The translations under genes and the position numbers were made by a program. A DNA stretch of 64,000 nucleotides, taken from positions 35,179,054-35,243,053 of the forward strand of contig NC_054540.1 in assembly GCF_017654505.1 (NCBI RefSeq), in the 5' to 3' direction. The notes beneath the pieces were generated by a model. The model searched no databases. It had not been told where the DNA came from and was given only the letters and a program-made list of their open reading frames with translations. Position 1 is the first letter of the stretch; each line of letters begins with the position of its first letter. This stretch comes from Polyodon spathula (Eukaryota > Chordata > Actinopteri > Acipenseriformes > Polyodontidae). Below, piece by piece: positions 49,401-59,100 of the stretch.

Positions 49401-51643
49401 TTATTTAAACAAACATAATGTACTAAATCTCTTAAGGGATGTATAATTTTACAATAGTTAATGTTAATCAGTTACATTAAACTGGCTGTTGATAATCCAG
49501 ACAAATGTAAATACAGGACGTTGAAATGTATGCTGTGCTGCAAGATTTGGAGAAGGCATTTCTCTAAAAGCTGTGTGTGACGTCAGAAAGACAACAGCTA
49601 AAAGCAGCCGGCACAGCAAGCTCTGGGTAACAGAATGCAGCAATTGAAGCGTGTATTCTGTGTCGTTGACATTTTCCTTCAAAACCATTATCAAAATACA
49701 GTATCAGTTCACAAAAAGATCTTCCTCAGACACTTTGCTAAGGCTGCAAGTACCATCACTTGATTTAGAAGAAGCGTGCTTGCAGCTGAAAAATGCGTTA
49801 ACTGTTGTATAAAGGAATTGTGCTCTAGAATAAAAGGAACGGTATTAATACCATAAACCGAAAACCGGTATACTGAACCATCCAACCAGTAAAACCAGTC
49901 TTACATAAATAATCAGGTAAATTAAGCTGTGAATTAATGTTATTGGGACACAATATCAACATTTCTTTAAAATGATTTGCTCTTATCTTTAGGTGACCAG
50001 TTAGAATGGCAGAATGTCTTGGTATATATCAGGCTGTTGTTGTTTTCTATATACTTAACAAAAATAAATTGAAAAATGTGATATTTCGAAATCTATCATG
50101 AAATACTTTACTACTATTACAGTTAGAATGGCAGAATGTCTTGTTATATACCATGTTGTTGTTGTTTTCTATATACTTAACAAAAATAAATTGAAAAATG
50201 TGATATTTCGAAATCTAACATGAAATACTTTACTACTATTACAGTTAGAATGGCAGAATGTCTTGTTATATACCATGTTGTTGTTGTTTTCTATATACTT
50301 AACAAAAATAAATTGAAAAATGTGATATTTCGAAATCTAACATGAAATACTTTACTACTATTATGGCTTCTGGTAGACTTTTGCAGTATCATTTTGTACT
50401 TTCTTTCATTACACAATGTTAAATAAAATATCTAAATTTGTTTTTATTATTATGTGTCAATCCTAAAATTCTAGGTGATGCAAAACTTGACCATAGCTAT
50501 ATATGGTTGCTGGTTTCACAGACGTTAGCACTAGCCTTGCATTTCCTTACCTAAGTAACATAAGGTAGTCCAAGATTAGAGTTTATCCAAAACAAGTTCT
50601 GCAGCTTCACTGAGACACCCTCCTTCTCTCTCTTTTTCTTTTTCTCTCCCCCCTCTTCCTATCCCTCTCTCTCCCAGGTCATGCAGCTGGTTTCAGACCT
50701 GCGGAACCACCCAGCCTCCACTCTGATGGCTGAAGGCTACCCCATGGTTATCAGCTCAGATGACCCAGCCATCTTCGGCGCCAAAGGCCTGTCCTATGAT
50801 TTCTACGAGGCCTTCATGGGGATTGGAGGGATGAAGTCAGACCTGAGGACTCTCAAACAGCTGGCGACCAATTCCATCAGGTAAGGCTATTTATTTATTT
50901 ATTTTGTAAAATTATTTCAAAAGTTGTTGGCAGTTGGTCTTGTGTGTTTGAAGAGGTAACATGAAAACATCTGGGTGCACCAGTTCTCTTTGCACCTCAT
51001 TGGCAAAGGCACATCTGGAGGGGATGAGATCACCATAGGCTCCACTGGGAGTTTGGATCAGTAGTCAACAGGTCCCAGTCAGATTAGTCTGGTAGCGAAG
51101 CCAGTCTTGCGCAACAGTGCCCACCAATAAAGCAGAAGTCTCACTGGGGTTATTTTCACCTCTCCCAGCTGCAGGGGCTGGGGTATTAATTGCATTCTGC
51201 ACCAATGTAAAGGTACAGCATCAAACATCTTATGGCAACTAGCCAGACTTATTAAAGGCTGTACATGTTTACACAAACTGAACACACAAGGGCTGGACCA
51301 CTATAGAAAAACATGCATAGATAACCAGGAGAGCAGAATTGAGGGGAGATGAATACAATCTACAGCTGTGTTAAATGTTTTGCATCACTCTACAGAATTA
51401 ACAAATTTTGCTTCATAAACCTGCTGAATTATGTTACGTTAACAGTGGAACCTCCTTTGTTCCCTTGCTGCGCAGTAAACTAACACAGGCACGTCTGGCA
51501 TATCATGAACACTATCCTTCCCCTTGTTGCACAGGTTCAGCGCCTTGTCTGCAGAGCTGAAGGCAAAGGCGACAGCACTCTGGCAGAAGCAATGGGAGCA
51601 TTTCATCAATGAGACAATGGCACTGGAGGAGCAGGGCTGCTGA
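40157..51643 (+). CDS. ADA2: Adenosine deaminase 2, secreted (ADA2/CECR1), complete, nine coding exons
   Basis: The enzyme hydrolyses adenosine and deoxyadenosine to inosine and deoxyinosine outside the cell, as a Zn-dependent homodimer. The nine exons join in phase into 503 residues (human about 511). Signal peptide [15 protein letters not shown] (1-15); N-terminal dimerisation helices to about 90; zinc box H-I-H-D (98-101); inserted receptor-binding-like domain with two paired Cys (about 113-180); H-A-G-E-T (343-347); I-G-H-G (369-372); S-S-D-D-P (426-430). I chose ATG 40,157 for its perfect GCCACCATGG. An in-frame ATG at 40,124 would hide the signal peptide behind 11 residues. N-glycosylation sequons are present (N-A-S, N-L-T, N-T-S). 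It faces RIBC2 tail to tail. Confidence 0.97.
40437..41085 (+). other. ADA2 intron
   Basis: No recognised element. Confidence 0.6.
41086..41308 (+). CDS. ADA2: ADA2 coding exon 2 (HxH zinc box, PRB domain)
   Basis: A 223-nt exon with A-A-L-H-I-H-D and then [10 protein letters not shown]. It holds C-Y-I-C-F and P-N-C-S-D-W, whose Cys fit the disulfide of the inserted domain. The acceptor 'tttttgaag' is weak in C content. The donor is AACAG|GTAGGT. Confidence 0.96.
41309..42087 (+). other. ADA2 intron with Tc1/IS630 remnant
   Basis: The remnant lies at about 41,480-41,700. The rest is not recognised. Confidence 0.55.
41480..41700 (-). pseudogene. Tc1/IS630 transposase remnant
   Basis: On the minus strand: V-R-E-W-F-E-K-H-D, then L-P-W-P-V-Q-S, a frame slip, then a reading close to [12 protein letters not shown]. 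This is the segment around the third catalytic residue. Termini not visible. Confidence 0.6.
42088..42298 (+). CDS. ADA2: ADA2 coding exon 3
   Basis: A 211-nt exon: L-I-R-N-L-T-L-F, then W-R-K-F-E-E-L-F-G, then Y-A-P-V-F-K-A-Y, then [12 protein letters not shown]. All are conserved in vertebrate ADA2. 'ctgcag' acceptor; donor ACCG|GTATGC. Ends in phase 0. Confidence 0.96.
42346..43254 (-). mobile_element. 909-bp TIR element with fragment of an unnamed animal repeat protein
   Basis: Inverted termini of about 73 bp: left 42,346-42,418 and right 43,175-43,254, identical over the inner 55 bp or so ('cctaattgcttatgcctcaa' on the left). The outer ends are TGTAACA and TGTTACA with an A-run difference. 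It sits in the ADA2 intron between coding exons 3 and 4. The element fits no superfamily I can name with confidence, and no target duplication is obvious. Confidence 0.75.
42420..42932 (-). CDS. Unnamed repeat-protein fragment ([10 protein letters not shown])
   Basis: An open frame of 170 residues without stops. It has [14 protein letters not shown], then [17 protein letters not shown], then [10 protein letters not shown] and [11 protein letters not shown] recall closely similar uncharacterised multi-copy proteins from insects, hydra and fish that continue past this point to an E-x-G-E-R-F-H-Q-D block. Here the frame ends at the left TIR after G-C-R-I-G, so the C-terminal part is missing. The frame also runs upstream of the first Met. 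It may be part of a transposon-encoded enzyme; function unknown. Confidence 0.6.
   Translation of the reverse strand: MVAFLMGLQGGFTKFPCYLCLWDSRDTKAHYHRRDWPQRTEFSVGRNNIKWEPLVDPQKVLTPPLHIKLGLMKQFVRALDKELAAFKYLQDFFPKLSEAKVKAGVFVGPQIKKILECNEFPKKLTSKEKAAWNSFVAVVQDFLGNHKAENYVELAETLVKKYGTMGCRIG
43255..44880 (+). other. ADA2 intron
   Basis: AT-rich noncoding sequence. A short ORF at 44,535-44,876 has no recognisable domain. Nothing else supported. Confidence 0.5.
44881..45770 (+). mobile_element. Possible decayed Harbinger-like region
   Basis: The phrase at 45,137 encodes [10 protein letters not shown] and a poly-Lys run. Allowing one base slip, it continues K-F-S-E-E-L-R-V, a pattern like the start of Myb/SANT-like accessory proteins of PIF/Harbinger transposons. 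A small palindrome 'ttgcctggcggccaggcaa' is at 44,932-44,950 and a perfect hairpin at 45,703. No termini identified. Confidence 0.25.
45703..45765. repeat. Perfect 28-bp inverted repeat with 7-nt loop
   Basis: Arms 45,703-45,730 and 45,738-45,765 are perfectly complementary ('ataaaatcaattagacctga' starts the left). The loop is 'acacatg'. It lies 88 bp before an ADA2 exon. Confidence 0.95.
45853..45980 (+). CDS. ADA2: ADA2 coding exon 4
   Basis: A 128-nt exon, [13 protein letters not shown] and then [13 protein letters not shown]. 'cttgttcacag' acceptor; donor CACAG|GTACGT. Ends with two bases of an Arg codon. Confidence 0.95.
46351..46441 (+). CDS. ADA2: ADA2 coding exon 5
   Basis: A 91-nt exon: [12 protein letters not shown] and then [10 protein letters not shown], a conserved strand of the TIM barrel. 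Donor CTG|GTAGGA. Confidence 0.95.
46442..47109 (+). other. ADA2 intron
   Basis: No recognised element. Confidence 0.6.
47110..47218 (+). CDS. ADA2: ADA2 coding exon 6 (HAGET)
   Basis: A 109-nt exon starting [10 protein letters not shown] and ending Y-F-F-H-A-G-E-T with the zinc-binding His (343) and catalytic Glu (346). Donor ACCA|GTAAGA. The first residue of the next exon becomes Asn where human has Asp. Confidence 0.96.
47693..47850 (+). CDS. ADA2: ADA2 coding exon 7 (IGHG)
   Basis: A 158-nt exon: [24 protein letters not shown] and then [10 protein letters not shown]. His-371 is a conserved active-site residue. Donor CAG|GTAACT. Confidence 0.97.
47851..50677 (+). other. ADA2 intron with AAAT runs and 122-bp tandem repeat
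   Basis: Noncoding. An (AAAT)n tract lies at 48,369-48,384. A region with inverted phrases around 'ctgcacagaatc' / 'agattctgcacagc' lies at 49,110-49,210 and may be a small MITE. The tandem repeat is at 50,000-50,362. The last part before the exon is a long CT-rich tract (50,619-50,677). Confidence 0.5.
50000..50362. repeat. Three-copy tandem repeat, 122-bp unit
   Basis: Units start 'gttagaatggcagaatgtct' at 50,000, 50,122 and 50,244. The second and third are almost identical; the first differs at several bases, so the last two arose most recently. Confidence 0.95.
50678..50880 (+). CDS. ADA2: ADA2 coding exon 8 (SSDDP)
   Basis: A 203-nt exon, [12 protein letters not shown], then [16 protein letters not shown]. 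Asp-428 is the last zinc ligand and Asp-429 its neighbour. Acceptor 'ctctctcccag'; donor ATCAG|GTAAGG. Confidence 0.97.
50881..51534 (+). other. ADA2 last intron
   Basis: Nothing recognised. Confidence 0.6.
51535..51643 (+). CDS. ADA2: ADA2 coding exon 9 (C terminus)
   Basis: A 109-nt exon, [20 protein letters not shown], to E-E-Q-G-C and TGA 51,641-51,643. 'ccttgttgcacag' acceptor. Confidence 0.96.
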
Positions 51644-51663
51644 AACCTTTCTAGAAAGAGTAG

Positions 51664-51695
<32 letters not shown>

Positions 51696-51742
51696 TACTG
51701 GCCCCTTTGTGGTCTTTGCCATCACACACACACACACACAGA

Positions 51743-52140
51743 CAGTGCTACCCTGTTATAACGTGACCTTTTAGTGCAGTTTCGGTTATAACAAGGTAAG
51801 GTTGTGGCTCTCATTTCCCCCCATGTTGCAAATTGTTTTGTTTTTTCTCCCAAATTAGAATAGCCAATTACTTTTAGGTTTGCCGCTACCACCCCTGTAC
51901 TGACCTCAGAAAGGTGTGCCGTCAGTCGATCACTTCTTTTCACACTGCAGTCCCACCATGCAGCCATCTCAGAGCTACAGCGTCGGAGGACAACACAGCT
52001 CTGGGCAAGCCCGCAGGCGCCCTACCAGACTACAAGGGTCGCTGGTGTGCGGTGAGCCGAGAAGATCCTGGCCGACCAAAGCCTCCCCCCCCCCCAACTC
52101 CAAACTTTAACTCCAAACAGGGTAGCATTGTATGTAACGT
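51743..52140. mobile_element. Possible pogo/Tigger-like nonautonomous element
   Basis: The left end 'cagtgctaccctgttataac' looks like a pogo-type terminus. The right side has 'aacagggtagca' (52,117-52,128) as the inverse. A GC-rich inner block around 51,960-52,080 ('ctacagcgtcggagg') resembles a widely repeated fish sequence. Only 12 bp of the TIR match. Confidence 0.35.
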
Positions 52141-52149
52141 AGGCTAGGC

Positions 52150-52325
52150 CAGTCAAAGTGTCTTTATAGATGCTTGTGGCTCTCTTACTGCTATAAAGAC
52201 AGCTTGGCTAATCTAGCTGTTACATGTGTCAGTGGTTTGCAATTAGAACTTTTTACAAGAACCACTCAATCATTGCAAACAGCATAAAAAGTTAAATTGA
52301 AAAAGTAATTTGAAGCTACATAACT
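52150..52325 (+). repeat. Dispersed SINE-like repeat, copy D
   Basis: 'caaagtgtctttata', then 'gcaattagaac', then 'atcattgcaaacagcataaa', then 'tttgaagctacata'. The last phrase is shared with copy B. Confidence 0.45.
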
Positions 52326-52611
52326 TTGTATACATTTCTGCTTGATGATCAATGTCAGGAATTATTGCACAGGTTTGATGACATGAATAACTGTTCCCAC
52401 AAGAAAAAGACTGGTCTAGAGCCATTTGCACAAACAAAAAACCCAAACTGGTTAGACTCTTTCTGGATTTCTGGATCTCAAACTTTTGTGTTTGTTTATT
52501 TTTTTAAGTTGTTTGATTTATTCACACACAGCTTTGATCCAAAATCGGACACATTTATCACAATGTCACTTACAATGGGCACAGTGGTGTTAGTTTGCCA
52601 GATACTTTAAT

Positions 52612-52617
52612 AATAAA
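52612..52617 (+). terminator. ADA2: Candidate ADA2 poly(A) signal
   Basis: AATAAA on the + strand, about 970 nt after the ADA2 stop. Confidence 0.35.
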
Positions 52618-52873
52618 ATGTCAATACATTGGAAAAGGCTATGATACTGACAGAAAAACTGTATAGAAAATGTGTTTTTAAAGTGTTTTCTAATTTAGGA
52701 AATACTATGTTATAACACTCTTGTTTGTGTAAACCTATGTTGCTGTAGAACACTTTCAATTATACAGATACATAAGAATATTAAAGTAGATTCAACAATC
52801 TGAATAAAGTGAACTGAAACTTGCATTTAAAATCTTTTCATAAAGCAGCCAAGCTGACAGGTATAATCCATTA

Positions 52874-52879
52874 TTTATT
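52874..52879 (-). terminator. RIBC2: Candidate RIBC2 poly(A) signal
   Basis: TTTATT on +, AATAAA on -, about 180 nt after the RIBC2 stop. The two convergent genes would end about 260 bp apart. Confidence 0.5.
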
Positions 52880-53057
52880 TTTGATTACAGTATGCTTGGT
52901 AATATTAAAAAAATTAATAATGTAGTACATGGTTTGTAAGAGGTGGGAAAATGCAAATACAGAGCTTTAATTCTACAGATCTCAAATTGCACCAAAATTT
53001 CTCTATATTTTGAAGGCAGCAATACAGAGACTTTATGAACTACACCTTGTAATCCTT

Positions 53058-53139
53058 TTAGCGGCTGGTTGTATTGAACTGTGCAAAGTAGCCATCCTCT
53101 GGAATGTTCGTGAAGACTTCCTTTTCCAGATACTGCTTC
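53058..53139 (-). CDS. RIBC2: RIBC2 last exon
   Basis: An 82-nt exon. It encodes K-Q-Y-L-E-K-E-V-F-T-N-I-P, then Y-F-A-Q-F-N-T-T-S-R and TAA at 53,058-53,060. Acceptor 'gtatccag' on the minus strand. The ending matches mammalian RIBC2 (Q-F-N-T-x-S-R). Confidence 0.95.
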
Positions 53140-56100
53140 CTGGATACAGAACAAATAGAAAACCAGTTTGTACATAACTTACAGGTCCAGTTAGAGAGTG
53201 CATCTAAAGTAGAAAGTATGTATGCTTAAAAGTACAGTGGCTTAATACACTAGTTTTTAACCACTAGAGTTTGAAGTTACCGTACTTAGTTACAGTGTAG
53301 TTTTTTTTTTTTTTTTGAGTGACTTATTTATTTTCATCCATTTGGAATGTCCGGTTATGTTTTTTTTCTCCTCACCGCAGCAAGTCCCCGCACTGCACAG
53401 ACATTCCGAGGGCATATGTGGATCCTCCGATCTCACAAAAGCCAATGCGACGTCCCCAACAAATACAATATAGTGGTCTTAAATTCTTGGAGCTGTTCGC
53501 ATGCTTGAAAGAGACCCGGGACTGATACTGTTGTTGAGGAGCCAGCCCACAAGTGGTCTTGTCTTGTTTTGTTTTGCGTTCCTATTGACATTACTTAGCA
53601 TTCAGTAGACTGAGACGGCACCTTAGTGGGTTATTTTCAGAACCTTGCAAGTGGATTTTAATTTACAATACTTTTATTTTCAAGACTGTTACATTAGTTG
53701 CACACAAAATAAAATTCACTAGTTTAGTTCCAGAACTTTAACAGCGATTTAGTCAACTTAAGCTGACATGTTTTGAAAACAGCATCCACCTGGGTCACAT
53801 AGCACAACTAAGGGAAGAGCGACTACTTATTTGAATAGTCAGAGTAAATAGTGTATATTCATAAATCATGTATTTTGAACATGTCTGGCTCGCTACTGGT
53901 GTACACACAGTTTTGTAACATTTTGCTGCCTGTGCATCATATATAAAAATTTATTGGACTTTTTAAAAACTTTTATTATTCTAAAATGTAATTTATATGT
54001 AATTATAATACCACTGAATCAGCACTTGAAACCACACACTTTCTGTTTAGTTCAAACAACGGAATACAGTTCCAACATTGACATTGCTAGTTCACTACAA
54101 GTATACACTTAAACACAACAGCATTACTGTGCTGCTGCTGTTTTGAAATTGAAGTGCGATTAATCAGCTTTCAGTCTAAGGTCTATTGTCACTTTTCTAG
54201 TAAACAAGTCGGCAATTCTGTGCTTCCCCTAGCACCTTCCTGCTCTGTACCTGACTTTCAACTGTGCCATTTCAATCTTTCATGAGCAGTAAAATTCAAA
54301 AGCACTAAAAGGAAATACATGTAAACGGTATTCCTTCCTGTTGTACACTACAGACAGTATCACTCTGTGCTTGGTGTGTCTCAGACAACACTGCAGAGAC
54401 AGCATCACTCACTGCCTCAGACAGCACTGCAGAGACAGTATCACTCGTTGTACCTGTCAGCACTGCAGAGGAAGCATCACTCACTGCTCTGTGTGCCTCA
54501 GGCAGCACTGCAGAGGCAGCATCACTCACTGTACCTGTCAGCACTGCAGAGACAGCATCACTCACTGCTCCTCAGACAGCACTGCAGAGGCAGCATCACT
54601 CACTGTGCTCTGTGTGCCTCAGACAGCACTGCAGAGGCAGCATCACTCACTGTACCTGTCAGCACTGCAGAGACAGCATCACTGCCTCTGGCAGCACTGC
54701 AGAGACAGTATCAATCAATGTGCTCGGAGTGCCTCAGATAGCACTGCAGAGGAAGTATCACTCACTGTGCTCTGTGTGCCTCAGACAGCTGCTTGTTGGT
54801 GTTGTCCAGGGCTCGGCGCAGCTCACGCTCCAGACGTGCTTGCTGTCTCTCCAGGAGCAGTGCTTTCCGTGCAGAATCCACACACTGCTGCTTCCACTCC
54901 AGATCATAAAGCAGCTCCCTTTCTTTGGACCTCTGAGTGCAAAACAAACAACATGTCTTAGCTATTCTTCAGATGTAGTGAAACCTTCAGACTATGCACT
55001 GCAATCTGTAGGTTTACAGATTTTTTAATTATTACAGATGACTATTTAAAATACATTTCAATAATTACTATAAATTACAATATTTCAAGTTCCACAGCAA
55101 AGCAGGACTATTTATTTTATCAGCTCTCTTTTTTTTCAAGGTTATTGGTAAACTGCTTATTGTCACTTTTTTGGCCCTGTCCCTGTGAAGTTATATTAAA
55201 AAGGTTTTACTGCATAAATATTGACAATATTGACCAATGAGTCACATCCCCAACATGTGCAAGAATCCTTAATCGTTATACATCATTTGTAATTTACATA
55301 AGTATACTAATTATAATGAACTGAAACAGAGAACAATTATTAATGGGAAAAACTGATAAGTCTATGTTGTTTGTAAAATAGGTTTTAATATGTAAAGAAA
55401 TGCATAAATGAAAATGAACATGCTGTAAAGTTTGTGCAAAAAAGTACAGTAGGTGCCTCAGAATGGTGGTACTGTATTGCCTGTATTCCAAAATATTCAC
55501 AGCGAAGGGGTATACATTAGGATATGTACCTGCGAGGGGTGGTGTAGTTTGAATTGAGTGTACTGTATGTGCCACATTGCTCAATATCAAAATGCCCAAA
55601 CGCATTTGGAACATGATTCTTAAAGTTCTTTACTCCAAATTGTCATAAGCACATTGTGTTTTGTTTTTTATATAATAGAAAAGCGCACCCTAAAAAGTTA
55701 CCAGACTAGAGATGTTTTGGGATTGTAAGTAGACCTTTTTAATTTTTTTTTACTGAGAATCTGTCCCTTATTGTATTGTAGGCAAGCATTCAAATCTGCT
55801 CTGTAAGTGTTTAAACAAAATAAAGCTTTTTTTTTTTTTACCATGTTTTCCTGGACTTGCTGTTGCTGGAAGTGGGTTATCTCCTTCAGTTGTTCTGGTC
55901 TCATCCCCTTCCACCTGTCGGGGACGACGCGATGGGGTCCAAACACACTGACAGCTTGATCGGGATTCTCCGAGAGCAGGTCCCCCTGGATCAGGTTGGA
56001 GATTTCCACCAGGTTATCTTCCTCCTCCTGCTGCTTCTCCAGTTTCTGTTTTTCTCTTGTTTCAGCAGCCTTAAAAAAAGATTAAAAACACATACAAATG

Positions 56101-59100
56101 TAACATATGATAAAAAAATCCATACATCCATGCCACAGCTATAAATTCAGAATTAGAATTATGAGTATAATGGAAAAGCTGATGACCATGACATACACCA
56201 CCAGTATTGCAGAATAAACATTGAAATAATCTGATACGTGATTCTCCACATATTTGCAAACATGTCCGTGCAGGTGGATGGAAGGGTGACTGGACAGACA
56301 GACAAACATATATCCCTATGATCTCATAATCTCATTAACTTAAGTTAAATAACGTTACTCCCAAGACACCACCATATATCCCCAGAAACAGTAATCACGT
56401 GATTTTTGTATCCTTCCAGAACAAGAGGGCGGGGAAGGGTTGCTGTCAGTATCATGAAAAAATAGGTATATACTACATCCACATAATGCGCAACTGAATT
56501 TCCATGCACAGGTTCACAAAACATTTAAAAAAATAATAAAAAATAAGCAGTATCTGAAATGCAGCCAGGTGTCAGTACTTTAAATAACATAACCAGTCAG
56601 TTGCTTTACATGTAGTACAGTTAAAGTAATTTTCTAAATTCAGCTGTTTAATTTAGGTTTACATGTACTCTCTTTTCATTAATGTCCATGGAGTGCTGTG
56701 TTTAATTCACTCATGAGGATAACCAAATAACCGACAAGACCCCAATGGGCAGAATAACTACATTCATTTAGTTTATTCACCTTGTGTACATCGGGGCCAG
56801 CACAGGTATATCTGTAAACACTGATACAAAATGAGACCTGAACAGTCCATACTCCATAATATAGAATACAAATACAACAATATATACTGTATATACTGGC
56901 ATTCCATAACCCCAAGGCTGTGCCCAAGAAAGAATACAGCCATAACCACAGAGATGAGGCATGATCATCAGAGCAGCTCTGTGGAGACCTCTCAGACCAG
57001 GTCTACTACACATGCAGGCTGATATAGAGGCAAAGTGAATGCAAACCCTTATACAAGTGAACAGGAATAAAGCACACTGTTCTGCCACTTACAGATGAAA
57101 GGAGGAGCGACCGGGAAGGTGATCATAGACAGAACCCCATTTCCATGTTTAATAGATACAACTTGTACACCTTTCTTGTGGCACTATGGGGAATCACCAA
57201 CGACACAAATGAGGCCAGCTTACTTTTGCCAAATTAAAGTCTTTGGTTGCCACAGTGATAGCTCTCCTGGTTTCTTCCTCAATCTTTTGAAGTTCAACAG
57301 CTCTGTTATCAAGCTCCACCCTTGTCTTGTTGTAAAGTTCCTCTGCAATTAATAAAGGATATTTTCATATTATTTAGAACACTTCATAGGCAAACTGGAT
57401 TATTTAGGCTATTTATTTTCTATTTAGGCCTTTTTGTTCACTGTGCTAAACTGGTAAGCGCATGCAGTAAAGCTAAGCAAAACCTCTGCATAATCTAGTA
57501 ATTTACAAATGATCTTATATGAATAAATATTGTATAGACACTCAATATACATGTTAGGGATGCAACAATGAATATATGAATCTGTTATTGATCACTGTGG
57601 CTTTTACTTTGTAAGACTGAAGTTTTGATTAATTGCACTATTGCCCTATTTTTTTGAATGCATACATTACATTAATAAGCAGATGCTTATGTACTGCATT
57701 TTGTGAAGAATCTACACATTTGTTGTTTTTGCTTCTTGCTTTTAAATAAACGTGTTTTTTAATGTATCGATTATTGATAATTATGATTACCTACCAGATA
57801 TTCCAATAGGAAAATGTTTGCTGATTTTATGTATGTATAGGGATGGAAATAAGTCTCTTATTGCATAGCAGTTTCAGTTTTTTTCAGTTCCAGTAGTTTG
57901 ATTTCATATGCACAACAAATGAAAACGTTAGTTTACCTACTGTAAACTTGGTTCCCTGTAAGAGAAGATGGCCACCAAAACATCGTTATGGGATACACTC
58001 CTGGCTATTGGTAGGTGTCACTGAGCTGTTTCTATCAAAGCTGCCGATAGGCCCTCTCCCCTCAGTGACCCCCCCTCAGCCATTTCTCCTACCCAACCTG
58101 CCACAAACACAGCTACTTCTCCTGCCCAACCAGCCACAAACACAGCCACTTCTCCTGCCCAACCAGGGATCCAAATCAAATTAACAATAAAAATCTGAAA
58201 TTTTTAACAGGTCCAGCTAGCCGCATCACAAATCTCAGCCATGGAGGCACCTCGAAAGAGGGCCCATGATGTAGCCACACCTCTCATGGAATGTGTGGTT
58301 ATCCGCCCAGGTGGGGGTAAGCCAGCACCATCATACGCAGTCGAGACTGTGTCCGCAATCCAATGCAACAATCGCTGCTCCGAGAGGGTCTGTCCCAGGG
58401 TCCATGTACCTTGGGGAGAAAAGTAGTGTTTGCACGCAGTGACACTTTGCTACCATCATCCCAAATATGCATACAGGAGCTCTGCACAGACAGTGTCTGC
58501 AGCTCACTAAACCGCTTTGCAGAGGTGATAGCCAAGAGGAAGGCTGTTTTCGTGCTTCAACTTGATGGAGTATATAGGCTCAAACGGGGCCTGCGTGAGA
58601 GCCTCCAGTACAATCTCAAGGCTCTATTCGGGGACAGTAGCCCCCCTAAGAGGGTGCAATTGCCGAGCGCCTCGGAGAAACTGGGTAGCCACATTTAGCC
58701 ACGTCTGTAGCGGGCGCATGCGCAGTAAACCCAGCTCAATGGCTGATACCGCTGCTGCCATCAGACCCCGTAGTTGCTGGCACAAAACAAGGGACACCCT
58801 CGATCCCTGTCGAAACAGTGAGAGGTGGCTTTGTAGAGCTGCTGCCCTGTCGTCCGACAGGTATGCGCGCATCGTAGTGGAGTCCAGCCAGAGCCCCACA
58901 TACATTATGCATTGCACCAGTGTCAGCCGACTCTTGGCATTATTGATGGTGAGGCCCATCCTCATTAGATGCTCTCTCCCTAGCGCCGTGTGGGCCACCG
59001 CTCCCTCCCACGACTGGGAACAGATCAACCAGTCGTCGAGGTAATTCATCACTCTGACTCCTTGCTGCCGCAAGGGGACAAGTATAGCGTCTACGCACTT

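Larger units (their letters stand above)
51644..52617 (+). other. ADA2: ADA2 3' UTR candidate with repeats
   Basis: Contains poly-T (51,664-51,690), (CA)n (51,724-51,740), a possible pogo-like TIR segment, SINE-like copy D and AATAAA at 52,612-52,617. An earlier poly(A) site is possible. Confidence 0.45.

Noticed and set aside
49094..49408. 104-codon ORF in an ADA2 intron
   Set aside because: No recognisable domain. It lies in a region with inverted 'ctgcacagaatc' phrases, so it is more likely part of a small repeat.
54305..55028. Overlapping ORFs of up to 206 codons on + and 86 on - (repeats like C-R-D-S-I-T-H-C)
   Set aside because: All are readings through the minisatellite; no separate gene is needed to explain them.
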